Positions 8,538 to 16,853 of a stretch of 64,000 nt of DNA are shown in pieces. The DNA is from CALBZH01 sp964538515. GTDB lineage: Bacteria > Desulfobacterota > Syntrophobacteria > Syntrophobacterales > Syntrophobacteraceae. Location: contig CAZIEW010000008.1 of NCBI GenBank assembly GCA_964538515.1, positions 1 through 64,000 on the forward strand, written 5' to 3'. Below the pieces are notes generated by a model. The model was not told the origin of the DNA and did no database searches. It saw only the letters and a program-made list of their open reading frames with translations. Position numbers and translations under genes: made by a program. Every line of letters starts with the position of its first letter. The stretch's first letter is position 1.

Positions 8538-9917
8538 CTATCGTCTCCAGGGCCTGACCGAGCTTCGGGCGCGCGGGGTGAACCGCCACACGGGGCTCAT
8601 GACTGTTCGGTAGACTTCTTCCGCAAAATTGAGCATCCCGACGAACCCTTCGAGAGGCAGCTTGCGCTCGTGGTTGTGGTCGCAAAAGCCCACGCCGAGC
8701 TTGTAGGCGATCGGACGCTCTTTCACGCCGCCGACGAAGATGTCGACTTCCTCCTGCTCGAGGAAGGTCGAGAGCTCCAGGGGGTTCGAATCGTCGACGA
8801 TGATGGTGCCCTCGTCGCAGATCTCGTAGAGCGTGTCGTAGTCCTCCTGGGTGCCCGTCTGGGAGCCCACGAGCACCACGCTCATGCCGAGAAGCCTGAA
8901 GGCTTTCACCAAGGAGAAGGCTTTGAATGCGCCACCGACGTAGATGGCGGCCTTCTTGCCCTCCAGGGCTTTGCGAAACTCCTGGATCTTCGGATACAGC
9001 GCTGAGAGCTCTTCGCGGACGAGCTCGCGGGTGCGGGTCATGATGGCGCTGTCCTGCGGCTCGAAGAAACGGGCCACCGAATAGAGCGCTTCGGCCATGT
9101 CGTCGACCCCGAAATAAGAAACGCGCAGGAAGGGGGTCCCGAACTTTTCTTTCATCATCTTGGCGAGATCCATCGTGGCGCCCGAGCACTGGACGACATT
9201 CAGCGCCGCTCCGTGGGCACGCTGGATGTCCTTGACTCGGCCGTCACCCGTAATGTTGGCCACGGTTTCGATGCCCATGCGCTTGAAATACTCGCGGATG
9301 ATCCAAAGCTCCCCCGCGAGATTGAAATCCCCGAGGATGTTGAGACTGAGCGGCGGAATGCCCGTCGTGTCGCCGGTCCCGACGAGCTGGAACATGGCTC
9401 GGCAGGCGGCGTGGTAACCTTCCCGCTTGTTGCCCTTGAACCCTTCGGACTGGACGGGAATGACCGGGATGCCGAACTTCTCGCTAGCCTTCCGGCAGAC
9501 GGCGGTGAGGTCGTCTCCGATGATGCCCACGATGCAGGTCGAGTACACGAAGGCCGCGGCGGGGTGGTAGCGCTCGATGAGCTCGGCCAGGGCGGCGGCG
9601 AGCTTCTTTTCGCCGCCGAAGACCACGTCCATCTCCTGGAGGTCCGTCGAGAAGCTCAGCCGGTGGAGCTCGGGTCCCGAGGAGAGGGCTCCCCGGATGT
9701 CCCACGTGTAGGCCGCGCACCCGATGGGGCCGTGGACCAGGTGGACTGCATCGGCGATGGGGTAGAGCACGACGCGGGAGCCGCAGAAAACGCAGGCCCG
9801 CTGACTCACCGCACCGGCGACGCTATCCTTGTTGCAGGCAATCCGGTTGGGCTCGTCTCCCTTGCGACAGATCTGATCGGTTCGTTCTTCGAGAATCAGG
9901 GAGCTATTGGGGTCCAT
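8538..9917 (-). CDS. nifE: Nitrogenase cofactor scaffold subunit NifE
   Basis: Alpha subunit of the NifEN scaffold complex. It has 459 residues from the ATG at 9917, which follows AAGAAGGAAACGCA; an upstream ATG at 9992 falls in repeat sequence and is unlikely. Cluster cysteines are visible in RACVFCGSR, HGPIGCAAYTW and YSTCIVGIIGDD, and the NifD-like segment NVVQCSGATMDLAKMMKEKF follows. The C-terminus lacks the FeMo-co histidine loop of NifD, supporting NifE over a second NifD. It is separated from the ferredoxin gene by 271 bases that carry a dispersed repeat, unusually long for this operon. Confidence 0.95.
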   Translation of the reverse strand: MDPNSSLILEERTDQICRKGDEPNRIACNKDSVAGAVSQRACVFCGSRVVLYPIADAVHLVHGPIGCAAYTWDIRGALSSGPELHRLSFSTDLQEMDVVFGGEKKLAAALAELIERYHPAAAFVYSTCIVGIIGDDLTAVCRKASEKFGIPVIPVQSEGFKGNKREGYHAACRAMFQLVGTGDTTGIPPLSLNILGDFNLAGELWIIREYFKRMGIETVANITGDGRVKDIQRAHGAALNVVQCSGATMDLAKMMKEKFGTPFLRVSYFGVDDMAEALYSVARFFEPQDSAIMTRTRELVREELSALYPKIQEFRKALEGKKAAIYVGGAFKAFSLVKAFRLLGMSVVLVGSQTGTQEDYDTLYEICDEGTIIVDDSNPLELSTFLEQEEVDIFVGGVKERPIAYKLGVGFCDHNHERKLPLEGFVGMLNFAEEVYRTVMSPVWRFTPRARSSVRPWRR

Positions 9918-9933
9918 TGCGTTTCCTTCTTGA

Positions 9934-10172
9934 GGTGTCAGGTGTCGGGTTTCAGCAATCGGATCAAGTGCTCTGTCAACTTTGTCTCGCAAGGTACACC
10001 CCCTTTTGATTCCCCCCTCGAGGGACGGTTGGCGAGTGTTCTCTTGCCCGGTAAAACCAATGTGACGAAGTACTAGGCTGTCAGATGCACGGACGGCTTG
10101 TGCGCTCCTGCGGCGGGTATCGGGTCATTGTGTCCCTGACACCTGAACACTGAAACCTGACACCCGACACCC
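9934..10172. repeat. GGTGTCAGGTGTC-type dispersed repeat in the nif operon
   Basis: 9934-9955 reads GGTGTCAGGTGTCGGGTTTC followed by AG. An inverted, slightly diverged version lies at 10137-10172, built of CTGACACCTGAACACTGAAA and CCTGACACCCGACACC. The arms could form a long cruciform or RNA stem between the ferredoxin gene and nifE. One arm ends about 17 bases upstream of the nifE start, just ahead of its ribosome site. Similar repeated gacacctg units occur between genes in various bacteria; family membership here is my judgement. Confidence 0.7.
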
Positions 10173-10188
10173 GTCGCCTTGCCACACT

Positions 10189-10491
10189 TCACGCAATGAG
10201 CTTGTCCTTGGCCGGCTCCCCTTTTTCCAGGGCATCCAGGATCTCGTCGAGATCTTCCGTGCTCGTGATCCCGGCGTACCAGTAGCCTTGAGGGTAGACC
10301 ACCATGACGGGGCCTTCTTCGCACAGGTTGAGGCACCCGGTGCTGGAGACCATGGCATTCATTCCCCGGTCGGAGACCTCCGTCTCGAGGTAGGAGATGA
10401 GCTGCATGGAATCCTTTTTGATGCATTTGCCTTTGGCTTCCGTCCCGCGGAAGCTCGCACACACGAAAAGGTGGTAGTCGGGTTTCTGCAT
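10189..10491 (-). CDS. Thioredoxin-like [2Fe-2S] ferredoxin in the nif operon
   Basis: A 100-residue small electron carrier. The cysteines C11, C23, C53 and C57 give the C-x11-C-x29-C-x3-C spacing of thioredoxin-fold [2Fe-2S] ferredoxins, with the typical STGCLNLCEEGPVMVVYP strand-loop. The start follows AGGAGATAAGGACTC. It sits 27 bases after nifK and before nifE, inside the nif operon. I infer electron delivery to nitrogenase or to cofactor assembly, but a redox-sensing role is not excluded. Confidence 0.88.
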   Translation of the reverse strand: MQKPDYHLFVCASFRGTEAKGKCIKKDSMQLISYLETEVSDRGMNAMVSSTGCLNLCEEGPVMVVYPQGYWYAGITSTEDLDEILDALEKGEPAKDKLIA

Positions 10492-10518
10492 GAGTCCTTA
10501 TCTCCTAATAGAAGGGGG

Positions 10519-11895
10519 TTACATCACCAGCTCGAACCGCTCTTCCGGGGCATCCCTGTCCTGGCGGTCCATGAGGGCGCCGAGGATCTTTTCCATCAGG
10601 CGCATGGCCCCCCGGTACCCAACCGTCGGAAACAGACTGTGGCCGACCCGGTCGAGGATCGGAAATCCGAACCGAACCAAGGGAATGTCCTCGTCTCGGG
10701 CGATGTATTTCAGGTACGTGTTGCCCATGAGCAGGTCCACGGGATCGTTTTTCAGCCACTGGTGGAAGAGGAACATGTCCCCGCCCGCCTTGACATTGAC
10801 CGGGTGCGGGATGTCCTTGGTGATCTCCTTGATCGCTTTCTCGAACTTCTTGCTCACGGTGCCCGTAACGACGTGGATGGGCCACATGTCGATGGAAACC
10901 AGGAATTCGGTGAGCGAGAGCAGCTGATCGGGATCGCCCACGAGGCCGACTTTCTTGTGAAAAAAGTACTGGTGCATGTCCGTGATGATGTCGAGAGCCC
11001 GCCCCCGCTCGATGTTGATGGATTCCGGGACGTTGACGCCGGCCATCTTGCGGAGGGCGTCGATGAATTCGTCCGTCTTGTGGATCCCGATGGGCAGGTC
11101 CAGGATCTCGCAGTGGACCTTGCACTTGCTGTCCAAGGCGCGGGCGGCAGGCCCGGAGGCCAGCTTGCCGAGGGCGATGGTGCCCATGCTGTCGCCGGTG
11201 CTTCTCAGCGCATCCAGGGTGACCCCGCCTTTGGGATACATTTCGAACCGTCCGGTCTGAGGCCGGTTCATGACATTGCTGGTGTCCGGAAAGAGGACCG
11301 ACGGGATGCCCATTTCGGTCGCCAGTCGTTTGATTTCCTCCATGTCCGAGGGCTCGACGAACCCCGGGATGAGGTTCACCTGGTGCAGCTTGGCTCCGGT
11401 CGAGGTCGCCAAGTAATCCACCATGGAGCGCGTCATGTTGGCGAAGCCGGTCACATGAGTTCCGACGTAACTCGGGGTGTTGGTGTGGATGACCAGCTTC
11501 CCGGGCGGAATCTTTCCGTCGGCTTCCGCCTTCTTCACGATCTGCGGGATGTCGTCGCCGATGGTTTCCGAAAGACAGGTCGTGTGGACGGCGATGACGT
11601 CCGGGTCGTAGATCGTGAACATGTTGTCGATGGCCTGAAGCAGGTTGGCCTGTCCGCCGAAAACCGATGCGCCTTCGGTGAACGAGCTGGTTGCGGCCAT
11701 GACCGGTTCCTTGTAGTGCCGGGTGAGAGTACTCCGGTGGTAGGCGCAGCACCCCTGCGACCCGTGGCTGTGGGGCAAGCACCCGTGGATCCCCAGGGCC
11801 GCGTACATGGCCCCGATGGGCTGACAGGTCTTGGCCGGGTTGATGTTCAGCGCTTTGCGCTCCGTGATTTCACGTGGAGTGTGTCGTAGCAGCAT
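10519..11895 (-). CDS. nifK: Nitrogenase MoFe protein beta chain NifK
   Basis: Beta subunit of dinitrogenase, supplying half the P-cluster ligands. It has 458 residues. P-cluster cysteines C24, C49 and C107 keep exactly the 25 and 58 residue spacing of the Azotobacter C70/C95/C153 set. The N-terminus is about 46 residues shorter than the Azotobacter type, as in anaerobe-type NifK. The ATG follows GGAGGAAAACCCCA. Spacing is 15 bases after nifD and 27 before the ferredoxin. No anfG/vnfG delta-subunit gene is present, which supports a molybdenum enzyme. Confidence 0.98.
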   Translation of the reverse strand: MLLRHTPREITERKALNINPAKTCQPIGAMYAALGIHGCLPHSHGSQGCCAYHRSTLTRHYKEPVMAATSSFTEGASVFGGQANLLQAIDNMFTIYDPDVIAVHTTCLSETIGDDIPQIVKKAEADGKIPPGKLVIHTNTPSYVGTHVTGFANMTRSMVDYLATSTGAKLHQVNLIPGFVEPSDMEEIKRLATEMGIPSVLFPDTSNVMNRPQTGRFEMYPKGGVTLDALRSTGDSMGTIALGKLASGPAARALDSKCKVHCEILDLPIGIHKTDEFIDALRKMAGVNVPESINIERGRALDIITDMHQYFFHKKVGLVGDPDQLLSLTEFLVSIDMWPIHVVTGTVSKKFEKAIKEITKDIPHPVNVKAGGDMFLFHQWLKNDPVDLLMGNTYLKYIARDEDIPLVRFGFPILDRVGHSLFPTVGYRGAMRLMEKILGALMDRQDRDAPEERFELVM

Positions 11896-11910
11896 TGGGG
11901 TTTTCCTCCA

Positions 11911-13566
11911 CTAATCGCAGCCGTAAGTGGCGGCGAGCTCCGGGCTTTCCTGCCAGGGGGCTTTGAGATAACTCCAGATCTTGCTGTTCACCATGCGGTC
12001 GATTTCCCGGTAGAAGTTGATGGCTCCCCGGAACCCGGCGTATGGGCCGCCCGAGTCGTAGCTGTGGAGCTGCTTCATGGGAATGCCGCTTTTCTGGATC
12101 ACGAACTTTTCCTTGATGCCCGCGCAGAAGATGTCGGGCTTGTATAGGTCGATCAGCTGCTCGGATTCCCACTGGCTGATGTCGTCGACAACCAGGGTCT
12201 TTTCGCCCATTTCCGGCATCATGCCGTCGTAGTCCTTGAACCGGTAGCCCTTCTCGGCGAGGCGGGCCATGGCTTCCTCCGTCTTTCTGGGCACAAAGCG
12301 ACTCGGATCCGGCTGCACCTCGAGCTCTTCGATATTTCGGCTGTCCGCATCCACCTTGATGCTCGGGAGAACCTTGCGGCCTTCGTAGTCGTCGCGGTGG
12401 GCAAACTCGTAGCCGGCCGCGATCGTTTTCATGCCGATCTCCCGGAAAAGCTCCTGGTAGTGGTGCGCACGCGACCCGCCGACGAACAGCATGGCCGTTT
12501 TCCCTTCGCAACGGGCCCTAACGTCCTCTCTGGCGCTTTCAACATCCGGCATCTCGCGGGCGATGACTGCCTCGACCTTGTCAATCAGCTCCTGGTCCTC
12601 GAAGTACGCAGCGATCTTGCGCAGGGACTTGGCCGTGGCCTCCGCCCCGATGAAGTTGATCTTGATCCAGGGGATGCCGTATTTTTGCTCCATCATTTCC
12701 GCCACATAGTTGATGGATCGGTGGCACATGATGGTGTTGAGATCCGCCGTGTGGGCGTTGGCGAACTGGTCGTAGGTCGAGTTGCCGCTGAAGGTGGACA
12801 CGACCGAGATGCCGCAGTCTTCCAGGATGCGATCGATCTCGAAGGCATCCCCGCCGATGTTGTATTCGCCGAGCAGGTTGATGCGGTATTTGCCCGGCTT
12901 CTTGTCGTCGTTCAGACCCACCACGTGGGTGAAGATCCCGTTGTTGGCGATGTGGTGGCCGGCCGACTGGCTGACTCCCTTGTAGCCTTCGCAGCTGAAG
13001 GCGAAGACGTTGATCCCGAGCTTTTCCTTCATCTCGCGGGCGACCATGTGGACATCGTCCCCGATGAGACCGACGGGGCAGGTGGCGAAGATGCTGATGG
13101 CCTTAGGCTTGAAGAGGTCGTAAGCTTCCTGGATCGCGGCCCGCAGCTTCTTTTCGCCGCCGAAGACGATGTCTTCTTCCTGCATGTCCGTCGAGAAGGC
13201 GTAGGTCATGAAATTCCAGTCGTCGGGTCCTTCCGGCCGGGTCTGGTTGCGTCGAGTCAGCCAGCTGTAAAACCCGCAGCCGATTGGGCCGTGCGTGATG
13301 TTCACGATGTCCCGGGTGGGGCCCAGGATAACGCCCTTGCAGCCGGCGTAGGTGCAGCCGCGCTGGGTGATGATGCCGGGAATGGTCCGGCTGTTGGCGC
13401 CGATCTCGGGAACGTCGCCGCCATTCTCGACCTTGTTCACGATGAACTGTTTGGCCCGCTTGCGGGCGACTTTCGTGGGATACCGGGCCAGGATACGCGC
13501 CTTGGCTTCTTCCGGGGTCAGACCCTCGTCCTCCCAGTCGTTGCTGTCTTTGTCAAATACGGTCAT
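11911..13566 (-). CDS. nifD: Nitrogenase MoFe protein alpha chain NifD
   Basis: Catalytic subunit of dinitrogenase carrying FeMo-co. It has 551 residues from the ATG after AGGAGACTCAAC. P-cluster cysteines C71, C97 and C163 have the family spacing (26 and 66). The FeMo-co ligands are C281 (NTIMCHRSINY) and H501 (LHSYDSGGPYAGF). An extra segment around residues 390-450, compared with Azotobacter NifD, pairs with the short NifK, the pattern of anaerobe-type (clostridial-like) nitrogenases. It lies 19 bases after nifI2. Confidence 0.98.
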   Translation of the reverse strand: MTVFDKDSNDWEDEGLTPEEAKARILARYPTKVARKRAKQFIVNKVENGGDVPEIGANSRTIPGIITQRGCTYAGCKGVILGPTRDIVNITHGPIGCGFYSWLTRRNQTRPEGPDDWNFMTYAFSTDMQEEDIVFGGEKKLRAAIQEAYDLFKPKAISIFATCPVGLIGDDVHMVAREMKEKLGINVFAFSCEGYKGVSQSAGHHIANNGIFTHVVGLNDDKKPGKYRINLLGEYNIGGDAFEIDRILEDCGISVVSTFSGNSTYDQFANAHTADLNTIMCHRSINYVAEMMEQKYGIPWIKINFIGAEATAKSLRKIAAYFEDQELIDKVEAVIAREMPDVESAREDVRARCEGKTAMLFVGGSRAHHYQELFREIGMKTIAAGYEFAHRDDYEGRKVLPSIKVDADSRNIEELEVQPDPSRFVPRKTEEAMARLAEKGYRFKDYDGMMPEMGEKTLVVDDISQWESEQLIDLYKPDIFCAGIKEKFVIQKSGIPMKQLHSYDSGGPYAGFRGAINFYREIDRMVNSKIWSYLKAPWQESPELAATYGCD

Positions 13567-13585
13567 GTTGAGTCTCCTGCTTCTG

Positions 13586-13966
13586 CTAGGCTCCATCCAG
13601 CGTCGCGTCTCCGGCTTCGCCGGTCCGAACGCTGACCGAGTTTTGGACGGGCATGACGAAGACCTTGCCGTCTCCCGACTTGCCGGTTTGATTCACCCGG
13701 ATGATGGCCTTGACGGTCTTGCTCACGAGCTTATCGGGGACGACGACCACGAGAAGCCGCTTGGGGATGAGACGCTGGCTCTGTCCCAGCTGAGAAACGG
13801 CTTCTTCGTATCCCTTCTCGGCGCCTTCCAGGAGCTTGAAGTCCACCAGACCTTTGCCGCGACCGAGGCAGTCCTTGGCCGTCATGGACGAGATGCCCAC
13901 CTCGGTGAGCGCCTTTTTCGTTTTGTTCATCATGTTCATGCGCACGATGGCCATGATCTCTTTCAT
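13586..13966 (-). CDS. nifI2: PII-like nitrogenase regulator NifI2
   Basis: A PII-superfamily protein that, with NifI1, binds dinitrogenase and switches it off in response to ammonia, with 2-oxoglutarate and ATP relieving inhibition (known from methanogens). It has 126 residues with the PII core MKEIMAIVRMNMMNKTKKAL, a shortened T-loop, GKGLVDFKLLEG and LLVVVVPDKLVSKTVKAII. The start codon overlaps the nifI1 stop by 4 bases. Ribosome site GAGGTGAAGAT. Placement between nifI1 and nifD is the usual arrangement. Confidence 0.95.
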   Translation of the reverse strand: MKEIMAIVRMNMMNKTKKALTEVGISSMTAKDCLGRGKGLVDFKLLEGAEKGYEEAVSQLGQSQRLIPKRLLVVVVPDKLVSKTVKAIIRVNQTGKSGDGKVFVMPVQNSVSVRTGEAGDATLDGA

Positions 13967-14319
13967 ATCTTCACCTCTTCCACGCCCCCGTTCGGAGTCT
14001 CCTTGATTCCCGAGCTGATGGTGTAGACTTCCTCGACGGGGCTGACGAAGATCTTGCCGTCTCCGAATGCGCCCTTGTCACCGGTGCGCGCTGCCTTGAT
14101 CACCGTCTTGATGACGAAGTCCTTGTCTTGGTCCTTCACGACGGTGAGAAGGAGCTCCTTTGGAATTTCGTCGTAGGTGATCTCGCCGATCTTGATGCCG
14201 CGCTGCTTACCGCGCCCGACGACCGAGACCTTGGTCACCGCGGGGAAACCGGCTTCCATAAGCGCCGCGAGGACCTGGTCCGCCTTTTCCGGTCTCACAA
14301 TGGATCTGATCATCAACAT
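13963..14319 (-). CDS. nifI1: PII-like nitrogenase regulator NifI1
   Basis: Partner of NifI2 in post-translational control of nitrogenase. It has 118 residues: MLMIRSIVRPEKADQVLAAL, then GRGKQRGIKIGEITYDE and the C-terminal GDGKIFVSPVEEVYTISSG typical of PII proteins. It starts after GGAAAGGCGGCACTC, 56 bases beyond nifH. The T-loop tyrosine (ITYDEIPK) is present, but whether it is uridylylated cannot be read. Its place right after nifH is diagnostic of the nifH-I1-I2-D-K arrangement. Confidence 0.95.
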   Translation of the reverse strand: MLMIRSIVRPEKADQVLAALMEAGFPAVTKVSVVGRGKQRGIKIGEITYDEIPKELLLTVVKDQDKDFVIKTVIKAARTGDKGAFGDGKIFVSPVEEVYTISSGIKETPNGGVEEVKI

Positions 14320-14375
14320 GAGTGCCGCCTTTCCTGTTCATGGGTGTGAGTCGACGGTGAATTCCGGGCCCCGCG

Positions 14376-15200
14376 CTATCCCGCCAGGCCATACTCGATG
14401 AGGAGCTTTTCGAGCTCATCCGTGTGCATGGGCTTGGGGATGATGTGCATGGTGTTCTCCTCGATCTTCTTGGCCAGGGTGCGGTACTCGGCTGCCTGCG
14501 CGTGATCGGGTGCGTAGTCGATGACCGTCTTCCGGTTGATCTCGGCCCGCTGCACCATGTTGTCTCGCGGGACGAAGTGGATCATCTGCGTGCCCAGCTT
14601 GGCCGCGAAGGCCTCGATCATTTCCTGCTCGTTGTCCACCTTGCGGCTGTTGCAGATGAGGCCGCCGAGCCGCACGCCGCCCGCTTCGGCGAACTTCACG
14701 ATGCCTTTGCAGATGTTGTTGGCCGCATACATGGCCATCATTTCGCCGGAGACCACAATGTAGATCTCCTTGGCCTTGCCTTCTCGGATGGGCATGGCGA
14801 AGCCGCCGCACACCACGTCGCCGAGAACGTCGTAGAACACATAGTCGAGCTTTTCGCTCTCGGCGTAGGCGCCGAGCTGCTCGAGCAGGTTGATGGAGGT
14901 AATGATGCCGCGCCCCGCGCAGCCGACCCCGGGCTCGGGGCCACCCGACTCCACGCAGACGGCGCCGGAGAAGCCGGTTTTCCGGATGTCCTCCAGGTCG
15001 ACGTCTTCGCCTTCCGCACGCAGCGTATCGAGAACCGTGCTCTGGGAAAGACCGCCCAGCAGCAGCCGTGTCGAGTCCGCCTTGGGGTCGCAGCCGACCA
15101 CCATCACCTTCCGTCCCATTTCCGCAAGCCCTGCCACGGTGTTCTGCGTGGTTGTGGACTTCCCGATGCCGCCTTTTCCGTAAATCGCTACTTTCCTCAT
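14376..15200 (-). CDS. nifH: Nitrogenase iron protein NifH
   Basis: Dinitrogenase reductase, the ATP-dependent electron donor to NifDK. It has 274 residues from the ATG at 15200 after AAGGAG; the open frame extends upstream to 15308 but only into promoter sequence. P-loop GKGGIGKS (8-15), [4Fe-4S] ligands C94 (GVGCAGRG) and C131 (GDVVCGGFAMP), and R97, the residue ADP-ribosylated by DraT in other diazotrophs, are all present. No draT/draG is in the window. It is first in the operon, behind a sigma-54 site. Confidence 0.98.
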   Translation of the reverse strand: MRKVAIYGKGGIGKSTTTQNTVAGLAEMGRKVMVVGCDPKADSTRLLLGGLSQSTVLDTLRAEGEDVDLEDIRKTGFSGAVCVESGGPEPGVGCAGRGIITSINLLEQLGAYAESEKLDYVFYDVLGDVVCGGFAMPIREGKAKEIYIVVSGEMMAMYAANNICKGIVKFAEAGGVRLGGLICNSRKVDNEQEMIEAFAAKLGTQMIHFVPRDNMVQRAEINRKTVIDYAPDHAQAAEYRTLAKKIEENTMHIIPKPMHTDELEKLLIEYGLAG

Positions 15201-15243
15201 GAGCTTTTCTCCTTGTGAATCAATGGGGTTGGCCAGGGATAAG

Positions 15244-15260
15244 GGCAAGGAGCGTACCAG
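15244..15260 (-). promoter_or_regulatory. Sigma-54 (-24/-12) promoter of the nif operon
   Basis: Minus strand reads CTGGTACGCTCCTTGCC, against consensus YTGGCACG-N4-TTGCW, with one mismatch in the -24 block and exactly 10 bases between GG (15257-15258) and GC (15245-15246). The predicted start of transcription near 15233 leaves a leader of about 33 bases before nifH. Confidence 0.85.
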
Positions 15261-15385
15261 CCCGCGAAACCTTGGGGAGCTTAGCGCTAACATGCTAAAA
15301 TTAAACATGAATCAGGGATTGCTTCGTTGGCTTTGCGCGGGGCGGGCCCATCGTCGAGCTGGACCGATCTTCAAATTGGTAAACC

Positions 15386-15401
15386 TTTTTGTTAACAAAA
15401 A
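15386..15401. promoter_or_regulatory. 16-bp perfect palindrome upstream of nifH
   Basis: TTTTTGTTAACAAAAA is a perfect palindrome about 135 bases upstream of the nifH -24 element, where enhancer sites for sigma-54 activators usually lie. It does not match TGT-N10-ACA. It could be a regulator site for nifH or for cinA on the other strand. Confidence 0.45.
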
Positions 15402-15596
15402 TCGCCGTGTGGGGATGAAGATGAGGAGGGGCTGGATCCGCCCGCTCTGTAAGTTTGATTTTTTCGGGCTTGGGCTGTAGGGTGAGCAGCATCGAGGATT
15501 TAGGAAGTCTCCACCGCCGCGGTGCAGATCGGCATCCGACGCATACGGATTGGAGCGGTTTTGATCCCGCGGTCACCGTTCAAGAAGGGATTTGAT

Positions 15597-16853
15597 ATGC
15601 AGAAAGACCAAGGGGAAGTCGTTGGGGCCCTCCTCACCATTGGCGATGAGATTCTCCTCGGAGACATCGTGAACGGGAACTCCCAGTTCATCGCGGCGAC
15701 GCTGAGGGAGCACGGGTTCCGTCTTCATTCCGTGCTGACCATCGGTGACGACGAAGATGGGATCGTGGCCTCTCTCAGCGAAGCGATCGACAAGTGCCGC
15801 TTCCTGATCGTGACGGGAGGGCTCGGGCCGACGGACGACGACCGCACGGCTCCCGCGGTCTCGCGCGCGTTCGGGCTCCCCTTGAGACCCGATCCGGTCT
15901 ACATGGCGTATCTTCAGGAACGGGTCCGTGCTCGGGGCGGGGAGTGGAGAGAGGAAATCGGCCGCATGGCGATGCTCCCCGAGGGCGGGGTCAAGCTGGG
16001 CCAAGGCATGGCCGGTTTTGCTTTGGTGCATCGGGATATTCCCTGCTACTTCCTTCCGGGTGTTCCGTATGAGATGAGAGCGCTGATGACGGAGCTCGTC
16101 GTGCCGGACCTTGCAGCGCGATATCCGAGCCGCAAGGTCTACCGCAAGCAGATCCTGAGAATTCAAGGACTCCCCGAATCTCTCTTGAACCAGCTGCTCA
16201 AGGACCTGACCCCCGAGGACCTCGGTGCTCAGGTTGGCTACCTCCCTCAGGTGGTGGAGAACTGGATCACCCTGTTTGCGGGGGCGGAGACGCCGCAGGA
16301 GCTGGACGCCATCCTGGAGCGCGCCGAGCGGATCGTCATTGAGCGTATCGGTCGGGAGTACGTTCTCGGTGTCAATGACGACGAGGCGGCTCGCGTCATC
16401 GGGGAGCTGCTGCGGCGCAGGGGCTGGACGCTGGCCGTTGCCGAATCCTGTACGGGAGGACTCCTCGCCCGGCGCATCACCGCCATCTCCGGGGCATCCG
16501 ACTACTTCGACCGGGGCTTCATCACGTACAGCAACCAGGCCAAGGTGGACCTCCTGCAGGTGCCGGCCACCTTGATCGAAGCTCACGGGGCCGTGAGTGA
16601 GCCGGTTGCCCGGGCCATGACCGAGGGCGCGCTCCGCCAGGCGCGAGCTCAGGCGGCCTTAGCGATTACGGGGATTGCCGGCCCAACCGGCGGAAGTCCT
16701 GAAAAACCGGTTGGGACCGTGTTCATCGGCTGTGGCGTCGAGGGGCGGGTGACCGTTGAACGGTACCAGTTCAGCGGAGAGCGTGAGTTGGTTCAGGAGC
16801 GGTCCGCCCATGCGGCCTTAATTCAACTCTGGAGGGCGTTGAACCGTGATTAG
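15597..16853 (+). CDS. cinA: CinA-like nicotinamide-nucleotide amidase
   Basis: Cytosolic enzyme that removes the amide of NMN in pyridine-nucleotide salvage. It has 418 residues. An N-terminal MoCF/COG1058 domain (ALLTIGDEILLGDIVNGNSQ, VTGGLGPTDDDRTAPA) is followed from about residue 275 by the C-terminal CinA amidase domain with AESCTGGLLARRI and ITGIAGPTGGSPEKPVGTV. The ATG at 15597 follows AAGAAGGG. The next gene overlaps its end by 8 bases, a translationally coupled pair ahead of recA, as often seen (cinA-thpR-recA). Confidence 0.95.
   Translation: MQKDQGEVVGALLTIGDEILLGDIVNGNSQFIAATLREHGFRLHSVLTIGDDEDGIVASLSEAIDKCRFLIVTGGLGPTDDDRTAPAVSRAFGLPLRPDPVYMAYLQERVRARGGEWREEIGRMAMLPEGGVKLGQGMAGFALVHRDIPCYFLPGVPYEMRALMTELVVPDLAARYPSRKVYRKQILRIQGLPESLLNQLLKDLTPEDLGAQVGYLPQVVENWITLFAGAETPQELDAILERAERIVIERIGREYVLGVNDDEAARVIGELLRRRGWTLAVAESCTGGLLARRITAISGASDYFDRGFITYSNQAKVDLLQVPATLIEAHGAVSEPVARAMTEGALRQARAQAALAITGIAGPTGGSPEKPVGTVFIGCGVEGRVTVERYQFSGERELVQERSAHAALIQLWRALNRD

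Larger units (their letters stand above)
15201..15596. other. nifH / cinA divergent intergenic region
   Basis: Holds the nifH sigma-54 site (15244-15260), a TTAGCGCTAA palindrome at 15281-15290 and a 16-bp palindrome at 15386-15401. Checking TGT-N10-ACA at every ACA here found no canonical NifA activator site. No clear sigma-70 promoter for cinA was picked out. Confidence 0.6.

Noticed and set aside
8733..8790. tRNA-like TTCGAATC string
   Set aside because: Inside nifE coding sequence with no cloverleaf; no tRNA was found anywhere in the window.
10288..11889. 533-codon frame antisense to nifK and the ferredoxin gene
   Set aside because: Antisense shadow of nifK, whose cluster ligands are exact.
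5802..15200. Alternative (V or Fe-only) nitrogenase
   Set aside because: No anfG/vnfG delta-subunit gene, nifE and nifN are present, and the layout is that of a molybdenum nif operon.
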